41,694 nt of DNA, taken from the NCBI GenBank assembly GCA_947505105.1, contig CANNKG010000024.1:1-41694 (forward strand), read 5' to 3'. The first letter of the stretch is position 1. The number at the start of each line of letters is the position of its first letter. The notes beneath the pieces were generated by a model. That model was not told the origin of the DNA, searched no databases, and saw nothing but the letters and a program-made list of their open reading frames with translations. The DNA is from Methylococcaceae bacterium. Its GTDB lineage: Bacteria; Pseudomonadota; Gammaproteobacteria; Methylococcales; Methylomonadaceae. Both the position numbers and the translations under genes were made by a program. This document shows, one piece after another, positions 33,074-41,636 of this stretch.

Positions 33074-33318
33074 AGCGCCTCCCGTTGATTTTTGCGTATT
33101 CTAACCTGAATTGACCTAGCCTGTCTCAATCGACCAGCAATTCTCAATTTGGACAGTCTGGTGTCGAGAAGGAATAAGCGTAGAGTACCGTAAACCCATA
33201 AATAAGGGCTAGCATCAGCATCCATGCTTACAATATCTTCATACAAGTTTGGACGCTGAACTGACTGCGTGGAATACTTGTAAGAACAGCGTTCATCAAA
33301 AGAGGCTACAGAATCGCC

Positions 33319-35961
33319 ATGCGAAAACCAACAACCATCGAACAACAACGTCTGGATGATCCACTCGACTGGCAATTGTGGGGGCCGTATCTAGCTGAAC
33401 GGGCCTGGGGCAGCGTTCGGGAGGATTACAGCGCCGACGGTGAGGCTTGGCGCTATTTTTCGCATGCCCAAGCGCCTTTGCGCGCCTATCGCTGGAACGA
33501 GGATGGCTTGGGCGGCATCTCCGACCGTGAACAGCGGCTTTGTCTAGCATTTGCATTCTGGAATGGCCACGACCCCATTCTGAAAGAGCGCGCTTTCGGT
33601 TTAACAGGCAGTGAAGGCAATCACGGCGAAGACGTCAAGGAAGCTTATTTTTATCGCGATGCCACGCCAAGCCACAGCTATCTGCATTATCACTATAAAT
33701 ATCCACAGCGCGCCTTCCCCTATGCGGAACTCTTGACGCAAAATCAACATCGTTCGCGCTTCGAAGCCCCTTGGCAACTAGAAGACAGCGGCGTATTTGA
33801 CGACAATCGCTATTTCGCAATCGACATCGAATATGCACAACAGGCTCCAGGGACGATAATTTGTCGCCTCATTCTCCACAATCTCGCCCCTGAAACTGCG
33901 ACGCTCCACGTTTTACCAACGCTTTGGTTTCGAAATATCTGGTCGTGGGGACACGGCATGCAGCGCCCGCAATTGATCAGCGGCGACCCAAACGCAACGC
34001 ATCGTTGGTCGGTCGAAGGCTACTGTTCGGGACTTGGCGATTATCGACTGGCCGGATTTTCCAGCGCCAAGCTTTTATTTACCGAAAACGACAGTAATCA
34101 GGAACAACTATGGGGCCAGCCCAATTCGTTGCCTTATGTCAAAGATGCCTTCCATCGGGTCCTGATTCATGGCGACCATCAAGCCGTAAATCCCAAACAA
34201 CAAGGCAGTAAATGCGCGGCTTGGCATAGCTTAAGCCTCCAGGCTAACGGCAAGCACTTCATTTACCTAGTGCTCAGCAAAGGTTCAACTACCTTGACTG
34301 AACTTGATTGCGCAAACTTGCTTGAGCAACGCCGCGCTGAAAGCGATGAATTTTACGCCAGTCAACTTGATGCTACTGCCAGCGCTGAAGACCGGGCTAT
34401 TTTTCGACAAGCCCTGGCCGGACTGATTTGGAATAAACAGTTTTATCACTACGATGTCGCGCAATGGCAAGACGGCGACCTAATCCCGCCCCCGGCAGAA
34501 CGCTTAAAGTCACGCAACCGAAATTGGCGCCACCTCAAAGCCCACGACATCATTTCGATGCCGGATTGTTGGGAATATCCCTGGTTTGCCTGTTGGGATT
34601 TAGCCTATCAAGTTATAGCCTTTAGCCGGGTTGATTTAAGGTTCGCAAAAAGCCAACTATTGTTACTCTTAAATGAACGCTACCTGCATCCAAATGGCCA
34701 TTTGCCAGCCTACGAATGGAATTTTAACGACTGCAATCCTCCGGTTCATGCGAGTGCGGCCTTGTCGATCTTTCGCTTTGAGCGTGAACGCTCCAGAGTC
34801 GCCGACCTTGATTTTCTCCAGCGCATGCTACATAAACTGCTGCTCAACTATGCGTGGTGGTTAAATCGCAAGGATGAACACCAACATGATTTATTTGAAG
34901 GCGGATTTTTAGGCCTCGATAATATTTCGGTATATAACCGCTCGGAAGCGCTCCCGCCTGGGTTTACACTTAAACAAGCCGATGCGACTGGCTGGATGGC
35001 GATGTTTTCGCTGAATATGACCATGATGGCACTGGAATTGACCGCCGCGGACCGCGACTATGAAGACATTGCTATTCAGTGTTATACGCAATTTCTCGCG
35101 ATTGCCCGAGCAATTGCCGGTCACGGCGACCACGGCATCTCGATGTGGGATGCCAATGCGCACTTTTTTAAGGATTTGGTGCTAACGCCCGACGGCAGCT
35201 ATCATCGCCTCGACGTGTTTTCGTGGGTTGGGCTTATTCCGTTGTTTGCCTGCGAAATTGTCGAGCTCAGGTTATTGGAACATGCGCCGCGCTTCCGTGA
35301 AATGCTTTATGCGCATCGCGGCGGCATGTTTGACGGCCATACCATTTGCGCATGCCCCGAACATAGCAATGCGGCGGGCGAACACCTGTTATCACTGGTG
35401 GACCATACCATGCTGCCGGGAATTTTACGCCACCTGCTCAACGAAGCAGAATTTCTGGCCCCCTACGGCATTCGTAGCGTCAGTAAACAGCATGCCGAAC
35501 AGCGCGATCTGGGCTTATTGCCCGGTATTGGCGCGGCCTTAATCGATTATATTCCCGGTGAATCGACTTCCGCCCTGTTTGGCGGAAATTCCAACTGGCG
35601 CGGACCCATTTGGTTTCCGACCAATTTTTCTTTGCTGGAAGCCTTGGATAAATTTCATCGCTACCTGGGCGACGACTTTAAAGTTAAGGTACCCAGTTTC
35701 GCTAAACAAGCAATCACCTTGCACGAGGTCAGTCAACTGTTATCCGAACGGCTGATTAATTTGTTTCGCCGTAATCAACAGGGACTCATTCCTGCCTATC
35801 CATCGACACATCCGCTCCAGCAACATCCGGACTGGCGGGGCAATTATTTATTTCACGAATATTTTCATGCCGAGACCGGCCAGGGTCTTGGCGCAAGCCA
35901 TCAGACCGGTTGGACCTCGCTGGTCGCGGTATTGCTACAGAAACGCTGTCAGACTAAATAA
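33319..35961 (+). CDS. GH63/MGH1-like glycoside hydrolase
   Basis: An 880-residue protein without signal peptide. The N-terminal part (RAWGSVREDYSADGEAWRYF, then YRWNEDGLGGISDREQRLC, FGLTGSEGNHGEDVKE) and the C-terminal (alpha/alpha)6-barrel region (ISMPDCWEYPWFACWDLAYQ, NPPVHASAALSIF, GISMWDANAHFF, GNSNWRGPIWFPTNF) are those of large bacterial proteins annotated as glucosidases or MGH1-like hydrolases related to GH63 and mannosylglycerate hydrolase. A cytoplasmic oligosaccharide or osmolyte glycoside is the likely substrate; the exact sugar is not readable. AGAGG is about fourteen bases before the ATG, a little far. The 3' end overlaps the ATP-grasp gene by eight bases in convergent orientation. 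Confidence 0.87.
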   Translation: MRKPTTIEQQRLDDPLDWQLWGPYLAERAWGSVREDYSADGEAWRYFSHAQAPLRAYRWNEDGLGGISDREQRLCLAFAFWNGHDPILKERAFGLTGSEGNHGEDVKEAYFYRDATPSHSYLHYHYKYPQRAFPYAELLTQNQHRSRFEAPWQLEDSGVFDDNRYFAIDIEYAQQAPGTIICRLILHNLAPETATLHVLPTLWFRNIWSWGHGMQRPQLISGDPNATHRWSVEGYCSGLGDYRLAGFSSAKLLFTENDSNQEQLWGQPNSLPYVKDAFHRVLIHGDHQAVNPKQQGSKCAAWHSLSLQANGKHFIYLVLSKGSTTLTELDCANLLEQRRAESDEFYASQLDATASAEDRAIFRQALAGLIWNKQFYHYDVAQWQDGDLIPPPAERLKSRNRNWRHLKAHDIISMPDCWEYPWFACWDLAYQVIAFSRVDLRFAKSQLLLLLNERYLHPNGHLPAYEWNFNDCNPPVHASAALSIFRFERERSRVADLDFLQRMLHKLLLNYAWWLNRKDEHQHDLFEGGFLGLDNISVYNRSEALPPGFTLKQADATGWMAMFSLNMTMMALELTAADRDYEDIAIQCYTQFLAIARAIAGHGDHGISMWDANAHFFKDLVLTPDGSYHRLDVFSWVGLIPLFACEIVELRLLEHAPRFREMLYAHRGGMFDGHTICACPEHSNAAGEHLLSLVDHTMLPGILRHLLNEAEFLAPYGIRSVSKQHAEQRDLGLLPGIGAALIDYIPGESTSALFGGNSNWRGPIWFPTNFSLLEALDKFHRYLGDDFKVKVPSFAKQAITLHEVSQLLSERLINLFRRNQQGLIPAYPSTHPLQQHPDWRGNYLFHEYFHAETGQGLGASHQTGWTSLVAVLLQKRCQTK

Positions 35962-36937
35962 ACACCTGAACTACCTCGTTGCGCGAGGCTTTGAACTCAC
36001 AAGCGGGATTTGCCAACCCCAACACCCATTCAGCGCAATTGATGCCCAGCGCCTCACGCAGTCCGGCGTATGAACTGGTCAGGCGCGGATTGATTTCGAG
36101 GACAAAAATCTTATCGTTATCCACAATCAAATCAATGCCAACATAGCCTGATAAGCCTGGAATGGCTTTGGCGATGCTGAAAATTAGCTGTTCATAAGCA
36201 GGACTAATCGACAGTGCATTGACTTCGCAAGCCAATAATTTGAATTGCCGTTCGCTCTGATAAATGATTTGTCGATTAACACAAAGCAATAGACCACGCC
36301 CGCGCTCAAAAAACACCGAAAGACTCTGATTATCGCCTTCCAGATAGGGCTGAAGCAAAAAACGCTCCGGCGCATCGAGCAAGGCCAGCGTTTGTTCAAA
36401 TTCAAGTGCATTCGCTATCTTATAAGTATTACTGCAGCCGACGCCATCGATCGGCTTAATCACCCATGTCCCTGGGCAAAAGATCGTGTCGGAACAAAGT
36501 CGCTGAGTAAAAGGCGTAGCAACTGGCGCGGAGTGTAAGACTTCGTAGGTACGCCACTTGTTGGCAGTCAGCGCAACAGCCTCTGCACTCGAATTCAACA
36601 GCCGTTTACCGGCCTGCTCCACCAATCGGCTATAGGTTTCGAGAATGTCATCAAACTCAGGCGCAATAGGCCACACGGCGTCCACGTCGGCTAAACATCC
36701 TGCAAATTGCTCAGTTAAGGCGCGGCTTTCCTGCACCGTATAGATCTCAACCTCGAATTCATCGGCAATATTTCGGCAAAGCGGGTCGAGCATCACGCAG
36801 ACCGAAACACTCGGAAGCTCGGCTAAGTCAGTCAGCAAGGCGCGCAGCATTAACTGCCCCTCGACCAGCAACGCCTCCGGCAGCGGCTCATTAAGAAACC
36901 CGCCCCCGGTCACATATTCGAAAACCAGAATTTTCAA
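35954..36937 (-). CDS. ATP-grasp ligase, MfnD-like (COG1821 type)
   Basis: A 327-residue ATP-grasp enzyme. It begins MKILVFEYVTGGGF, typical of the COG1821 group, and shows WVIKPIDGVGCSN (nucleotide-binding loop near 168), LLQPYLEGDNQSLSVF and the metal-binding VLEINPRLTSSYAGL near the C terminus. Archaeal MfnD joins tyramine and glutamate in methanofuran synthesis; methylotrophs need a related carrier for the Fhc complex, and their homologues are often linked to H4MPT genes. The nearby fhc operon supports this role. Glutaredoxin lies 15 bases upstream on the same strand. An amino acid ligase acting on another substrate cannot be excluded. Confidence 0.75.
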   Translation of the reverse strand: MKILVFEYVTGGGFLNEPLPEALLVEGQLMLRALLTDLAELPSVSVCVMLDPLCRNIADEFEVEIYTVQESRALTEQFAGCLADVDAVWPIAPEFDDILETYSRLVEQAGKRLLNSSAEAVALTANKWRTYEVLHSAPVATPFTQRLCSDTIFCPGTWVIKPIDGVGCSNTYKIANALEFEQTLALLDAPERFLLQPYLEGDNQSLSVFFERGRGLLLCVNRQIIYQSERQFKLLACEVNALSISPAYEQLIFSIAKAIPGLSGYVGIDLIVDNDKIFVLEINPRLTSSYAGLREALGINCAEWVLGLANPACEFKASRNEVVQVFI

Positions 36938-36952
36938 AACATCAACACTAAT

Positions 36953-37216
36953 TTATAGCTTGTAATCAACTAACAGCGGATCAAGTCCCTTTTGCTGATC
37001 CAAAGCATAAAGATCATCAAAACCGCCAATATGCCTATCGCCGATAAAGATTTGCGGCACAGTCCGACGCCGGGTTTTTTCAATTAACTGATCGCGCAGT
37101 CCGGGCTCTGAATCGACGTTAATTTCGGTGTAACGCACAGCTTTCTTATCTAGCAAACGTTTCGCCATCACGCAATAAGAACAAATTTTTGTGGTGTAAA
37201 TGATGATTTCAGACAT
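36953..37216 (-). CDS. grxC: Glutaredoxin 3
   Basis: An 87-residue dithiol glutaredoxin. The redox site is C12-S-Y-C15 (a CPYC variant), followed by the TVPQIFIGDRHIGGFDDLYAL block that holds the cis-proline and glutathione-binding residues. It reduces disulphides with glutathione in the cytoplasm. AGGG precedes the ATG by about seven bases. The ATP-grasp gene follows after 15 bases, so the two are likely co-transcribed. Confidence 0.93.
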   Translation of the reverse strand: MSEIIIYTTKICSYCVMAKRLLDKKAVRYTEINVDSEPGLRDQLIEKTRRRTVPQIFIGDRHIGGFDDLYALDQQKGLDPLLVDYKL

Positions 37217-37661
37217 AAAACCCTATGACAAGCAAAAATTTGAGCATTGTAAAGACTTCTGTGCATTTTGAATAATCTAAATGCTCAACTCTGAATAGAT
37301 TTATCTCGCAAAGTTACAAGGCATGCATTCGCAAGTATGATGAGGCTTACACGATTTTGAATTGGCAAATAAATATTTGCAGCAGGCCATTGATTTATCG
37401 CCAGAATATTATCGAAAAGCCAATGATAACCTCCTTCAACTTCAGCATATGAAAAAAGCTGAAGCCGATTTGATCAACCAAGAATAGCCGTATTCTGCGC
37501 ATATCTATATGAATGGATTTTATTTTATCTATTCTAAAAACGTCTGATACAGAATTCAGTTTCGATCCGATTAGCGTGGCATTCTCTCCAATTATTCGGT
37601 AATGAATTGTATCAAATAGACAAGACAGTTAAACTCTAGCCATTCTTATAACGAGGTCGTT
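37217..37661. other. Intergenic region with a TPR remnant
   Basis: It holds the glutaredoxin promoter, the TPR fragment at 37344-37487 and about 170 AT-rich bases upstream of the ethylene-receptor-like gene, where its promoter should lie. AACGAGG just before 37662 is a good ribosome-binding site for that gene. Confidence 0.5.
37344..37487 (+). pseudogene. C-terminal fragment of a TPR protein
   Basis: An open stretch without start codon, bounded upstream by two TGA codons and ending in TAG. It reads ELANKYLQQAIDLSPEYYRK, then ANDNLLQL, which fits one and a half TPR units (A-x3-Y-x3-A-I-x-L-x-P-x-Y-x-K-A-x-x-N-L), followed by a charged tail ending in INQE. The 5' part of the gene is missing. 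Confidence 0.55.
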
Positions 37662-40490
37662 ATGCAAGCTTGGTTAAGTGATTTCCTGGTGCATTCAAGC
37701 AGTTTTATGCCACATGGTGCTTGTTATCATTGGTTACCCTCGGTTCTGTGGCTGCATGTCATTAGCGACACAGTTATTACCGTGGCTAACTATTCTATTC
37801 CGATTGCCTTATGGTATTTCGTCCCCAAGCGAACTGCCCTGAGGTATCGCTGGGTTTTTGTACTGTTGGGGATTTTTATTCTGCTCTGCGGTACCACCCA
37901 TCTCATGAGCATCTGGACCATCTGGCATCCGGATCATTGGGCGGCTGGCCTACTCAAACTCGCGACCGCATTAGTGTCAATCATTACGGTTTTCTTGATT
38001 TGGCCGCTGATCCCCTCCTTATTGAAATTTCCGAGCCCTGTGGTTTTAGAAAGTCGCGAAAATTACATGCGGGCAATATTCGACTCAACGCCCGATGCCA
38101 TGCTGATCAGCGATAACCAAGGCATTATTACCATGGCCAACAAAGAAGCTGAAAATTTACTGGGGTTTACCGTAAATGAGCTAATTGGACAATCGATAGA
38201 AAAATTGGTACCGGAACGTTTTCGTGAAGCTCACCCCGGTTTGAGACAAGGTTTCGCCGCATCCCCTTACAACAGAGCAATGGGCGCTGGCCGTAAAGTA
38301 TTAGCGTTAAAAAAAGACGGTGAAGAATTTGATGCATCCATCAGTTTGAGCCCGATTCAAACCGAAAAAGGGCTTTTTTTCGCCAGTGCTTTACGCGACG
38401 TCACCCAAGAGAAATTAGCGGAAAACGCGTTAAGGGCAAGCGAGGAACGTTTCCGACGGATGGCCAATGCCTCACCTGCCATGATTTGGATTACCGATAG
38501 CGTTGGTAATTCTATCTTTGTAAATCAAACTTGGCTAAATTTCACCGGCATCGAATATACTCAGGCGCTTCAGCGTGATCAATGGATTGATCTCATTCAT
38601 CCGGATGATAGAAATGCTGTCACTCAAGCCTACTATAGAACTCAAGAAAACCACGGACCGATTGTCACCGAATATCGGATGCGCCACAAATCCGGTGAGT
38701 GGCGCTGGATTTTGGATCAAGGCATTCCCCTAAATGATCTCCATGGCGAATTTTCCGGCTATATCGGTTCAGCAATCGATATCACCGAACGTAAACTCGC
38801 CGAAACGGAATTCCGCATTGCCGCAGCGGCTTTTGAATCCCAAGAAGCGATGGTGATCACCGATACCAATACCTTGATTTTGCGCGTCAATAAAACCTTT
38901 TGCGACTCCACCGGCTATGCTCCCGAAGAAGTGGTCGGTCAAAAAATGAACATTTTGAAGTCAGGAGCGCATGACCAAAAGTTCTTTACCGAGATGTGGC
39001 ACAGTATTAATACGACTGGAACCTGGCAAGGCGAAATTTGGGATAAACGTAAAAATGGCGAAGTCTATCCAAAGTGGCTGACCGTCACGGCAGTGAAAGA
39101 TGCGACCGGGGCCGTCACCCATTATGTCGGCACCCATATCGATATCAGCGACCGCAAAGCGGCCGAAGAAGAAATCAAACACTTGGCATTCTATGACCCG
39201 CTGACCAAACTCCCCAATCGGCGTCTGTTGCGCGACCGTCTACAACAGGCTTTGCTTGGGAACTCGCGGAGCAATATGTATGGTGCCTTACTGTTTATCG
39301 ATCTTGATAATTTCAAGGCCTTAAATGATACCTTAGGGCATGATGTTGGCGATTTATTGTTGCAGGATGTCGCGGCCCGCCTCACTTCCTGTGTAAGAGA
39401 GTGTGATACGGTCGCACGTTTAGGGGGCGATGAATTTATCGTTATGCTCGAAAATCTCAGCGAACACACTGCCGAAGCCGCCCGTCAAGCCGAAGGTGTC
39501 GGGGAAAAAATTCTGTTCGCCTTAAATCAACCTTATTTTCTTACGGGCAAAGAGCATCATAGCTCACCGAGCATCGGCATCAGTCTGTTTGACGATAAAA
39601 AGGACACGGTTGATCTCATCTTGAAACAAGCCGATATTGCGATGTACCAAGCTAAATCCATGGGTCGCAACACCTTGCGCTTTTTTAATGCCAGCATGCA
39701 GGCGGCGGTGAGCGCACGCGTCTCAATGGAAAGTGATCTCCATAAAGCGTCCCTGGAGAAACAATTTATTTTGTATTACCAACCTCAAGTCAATCAACTC
39801 GGCCAGCTTACCGGAGTCGAAGCTTTACTGCGCTGGAATCATCCGCAACACGGTCTGGTCAGTCCTATAGATTTTATCCCGTTAGCCGAAGAGACCGGTT
39901 TAATTCTATCGATTGGCCAATGGGTGATGGAAACCGCCTGTGAACAATTAGCGAGTTGGGCTAAACAGCCTGAGATGGCGAGTCTCAGCATCTCGGTCAA
40001 TGTCAGCGTTCGCCAGTTTCATCATCCAAACTTTGTAAACCAAGTGCTTTCAGCAATAGCACTCCATGAGACGAATCCTAAAAATCTGAAGTTGGAATTA
40101 ACTGAAAGTTTGCTCTCAAAGGATATTGAAGGTATGACCCGGAAAATGACGTTACTCAAAGAAGTAGGCGTTTCGTTCTCTCTGGATGACTTCGGCACTG
40201 GCTATTCCTCGCTGTATTATCTGAAACACTTACCGCTAACGCAGTTGAAAATCGATCAAAGCTTTGTGCGGGATATTCTCGTTGATGCAAACGATGCGAC
40301 CATTGCAATAATGATTATTTCCCTTTCGCAAAGTATGGGTCTGGAAGTAATTGCCGAAGGCGTAGAAAATGAAGAACAGCGCCGTTTTCTTGCTGAACAT
40401 GGCTGTGAAAACTATCAGGGCAATCTCTCTGGAAGGCCTATGCCGAGTGAAGCTATTGAGGCAATGTTCAATATGGCAACTCGCAGCTAA
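37662..40490 (+). CDS. Ethylene-receptor-like sensor with PAS-GGDEF-EAL output
   Basis: A 942-residue membrane sensor. Residues about 25-122 form three helices matching the ethylene-binding domain of plant ETR1 and cyanobacterial Etr1. VISDTVITVANYSIPIALWYFV carries D36 (the ETR1 D25 position), and IFILLCGTTHLMSIW carries C76 and H80, the Cu(I) ligands C65 and H69 of ETR1 with the same spacing. Three PAS domains follow (about 128-255, 262-385 and 390-510). GGDEF is intact (588-592, with RxxD at 579-582), and so is EAL (E720-L722, LDDFGTGYSSL, AEGVEN). It should sense a small ligand through copper at the inner membrane and set cyclic-di-GMP levels. AACGAGG precedes the ATG. Ethylene sensing is inferred from conserved residues; copper itself or another small alkene or gas could be the signal in a methanotroph. 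Confidence 0.92.
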   Translation: MQAWLSDFLVHSSSFMPHGACYHWLPSVLWLHVISDTVITVANYSIPIALWYFVPKRTALRYRWVFVLLGIFILLCGTTHLMSIWTIWHPDHWAAGLLKLATALVSIITVFLIWPLIPSLLKFPSPVVLESRENYMRAIFDSTPDAMLISDNQGIITMANKEAENLLGFTVNELIGQSIEKLVPERFREAHPGLRQGFAASPYNRAMGAGRKVLALKKDGEEFDASISLSPIQTEKGLFFASALRDVTQEKLAENALRASEERFRRMANASPAMIWITDSVGNSIFVNQTWLNFTGIEYTQALQRDQWIDLIHPDDRNAVTQAYYRTQENHGPIVTEYRMRHKSGEWRWILDQGIPLNDLHGEFSGYIGSAIDITERKLAETEFRIAAAAFESQEAMVITDTNTLILRVNKTFCDSTGYAPEEVVGQKMNILKSGAHDQKFFTEMWHSINTTGTWQGEIWDKRKNGEVYPKWLTVTAVKDATGAVTHYVGTHIDISDRKAAEEEIKHLAFYDPLTKLPNRRLLRDRLQQALLGNSRSNMYGALLFIDLDNFKALNDTLGHDVGDLLLQDVAARLTSCVRECDTVARLGGDEFIVMLENLSEHTAEAARQAEGVGEKILFALNQPYFLTGKEHHSSPSIGISLFDDKKDTVDLILKQADIAMYQAKSMGRNTLRFFNASMQAAVSARVSMESDLHKASLEKQFILYYQPQVNQLGQLTGVEALLRWNHPQHGLVSPIDFIPLAEETGLILSIGQWVMETACEQLASWAKQPEMASLSISVNVSVRQFHHPNFVNQVLSAIALHETNPKNLKLELTESLLSKDIEGMTRKMTLLKEVGVSFSLDDFGTGYSSLYYLKHLPLTQLKIDQSFVRDILVDANDATIAIMIISLSQSMGLEVIAEGVENEEQRRFLAEHGCENYQGNLSGRPMPSEAIEAMFNMATRS

Positions 40491-40542
40491 TACAAAAGCG
40501 TTACAGGAAATGCGGCATCATCGCATCCATGCAACTGGGCCG

Positions 40543-40577
40543 TTGGTGGATGCGCCTAAACGCTTATCCACCCTACC
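40543..40577. repeat. Palindromic GGTGGAT...ATCCACC element
   Basis: Arms GGTGGAT (40545-40551) and ATCCACC (40566-40572), with an inner GCG/CGC pair around CCTAAA. It is followed by CTACC, as in the GGTGGATnnGC...CCACCCTAC repeats seen widely in proteobacterial intergenic DNA. It lies between the convergent EAL and BFD-like genes and may serve as a bidirectional transcript end. Confidence 0.65.
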
Positions 40578-40604
40578 TCTGTTCAAGTTATTTTATGTTC
40601 ATGC

Positions 40605-40826
40605 CTAACCAGAATGCTCCAGGTCATTAAGCATTTCCGTTATCCAGGTTTCACATCCACCGCATCCAGCTGCCGCACCTGTTCTTGTAGATATTTCCTG
40701 CAGGGTATCAGTGCCTTTGTTTACCAGTGCTACGATTTGTTGTTTTGTTGTACCACTGCAGTGGCAAATAATTTCTGCTTTATTTTCTAAAGTGAGTTCA
40801 TTCATAACAAGATGATTTAGTTGCAT
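40605..40826 (-). CDS. BFD-like [2Fe-2S] binding protein
   Basis: A 73-residue protein with the bacterioferritin-associated ferredoxin pattern: C21-H-C23 (ICHCSGTT) and C55-G-G-C58 (GCGGCE), enough for one [2Fe-2S] cluster. BFD releases iron from bacterioferritin; similar small domains also occur in nitrite reductase and NifU. No bacterioferritin gene is in the window. An alternative ATG at 40805 is possible; neither start has a strong ribosome-binding site. It is convergent with the ethylene-receptor-like gene and lies just downstream of the decayed TonB locus on the same strand, which suggests an iron-uptake context. Confidence 0.85.
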   Translation of the reverse strand: MQLNHLVMNELTLENKAEIICHCSGTTKQQIVALVNKGTDTLQEISTRTGAAAGCGGCETWITEMLNDLEHSG

Positions 40827-40957
40827 TTAACGTATTTAAGATCAGGATAGCCAAATATTATAACCTGCGTCGGCATAACGCTATGCGTACCTTTATCTGA
40901 GTTATTATCCACACTTGTTTATCCACTCACACCCGCTGACTCAAACCTGTTGCGATA

Positions 40958-41089
40958 TCAGCATCCTGAACCTGGTGCGGCACCTGCCTGAACTGCACCA
41001 TTGGCTACATCGACAACCGGTATCTGAGTCACTGGAGCCTGTGCCACCTAGCTTGCCATATCTACGGCTGGAGTTGCTGTATCAGTCAT
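40958..41089 (-). pseudogene. Decayed short gene start downstream of the TonB remnant
   Basis: An ATG with AGGA upstream begins MTDTATPAVDMAS, then TAG, then VAQAPVTQIPVVDVANGA, and on to GSGC and a stop. The TAG is one C-to-T change from CAG, which would give a continuous Ala/Val/Pro/Gln-rich stretch. It could be the N terminus of a further TonB-system gene such as exbB, which would normally follow tonB; this is a guess from position. The rest of the gene is gone. Confidence 0.45.
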
Positions 41090-41099
41090 ATGTCTTTCC

Positions 41100-41560
41100 T
41101 CAATTTTGTAAAATATATGCAATTGGAACCGTTACATAGCCATTGATCGGTGTATCCCACGTTTGCCGGGTACAAAACTCCACAGTTTGACTGTTCTCAC
41201 CACCTCTTCTTCTTACACCTCATGATCACTTGATTTGACCATGTTCACGCTATCTGGATTTCCATCGGCCAACACATGCACCTTCATCAACACTTTGCCT
41301 TCCCAGTCGCGTTCCGTGGCAAGCTCAGGATATTGTGGCGGCGGATTGTTCAAGTACCCGGTGCCTGCGCTCGACTGAGTCACGTCCTCAACTTTGGACG
41401 ATGGTAGTGGCGCAGTATTTATTGGCTAGACTCGCTCCGGAATATCTTGCGGAGGAGAGTCAACCGCTCGGACCACTGGCTTAGACGGTACTTTGGGCTT
41501 AGGCTTCGGCGGCGGTACGACAGTTTACGGTTTAGGCTGCGTAAACCTAAAAAGCGCCGT
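41100..41560 (-). pseudogene. tonB family pseudogene
   Basis: The minus strand reads a proline/lysine linker (PPPKPKPKVPSKPVV), then a TonB C-terminal domain: GTGYLNNPPPQYPELA, ERDWEGKVLMKVHVLADGNP, VNMVKSSDHEV, a stop, VVRTVKLWSFVPGKRG, then after a one-base shift DTPINGYVTVPIAYILQN and the real stop. In-frame stops lie at 41525-41527 (TAA), 41426-41428 (TAG) and 41213-41215 (TAA); a missing G in a G run causes the shift near 41155. The N-terminal anchor is missing; palindromic DNA occupies the upstream flank. TonB couples the proton gradient to outer-membrane receptors; this copy cannot work. Confidence 0.85.
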
Positions 41561-41562
41561 TC

Positions 41563-41622
41563 AACGCATAGAAAACCGTTCGTGCTGAGCCCTGTCGAAG
41601 CATGGACGGTTTTCTATGCGTT
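41563..41622. repeat. Composite palindrome with 17-base arms
   Basis: Perfect 17-base arms (41563-41579 and 41606-41622, core CGCATAGAAAACCGT) around a 26-base loop that contains TCGTGCTGAGCCCTGTCGAA, a well-known type of repeat core in proteobacteria. The long stem is locus-specific, while the loop is shared in style with the next palindrome. Confidence 0.75.
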
Positions 41623-41636
41623 CACCCAGACGGTGA

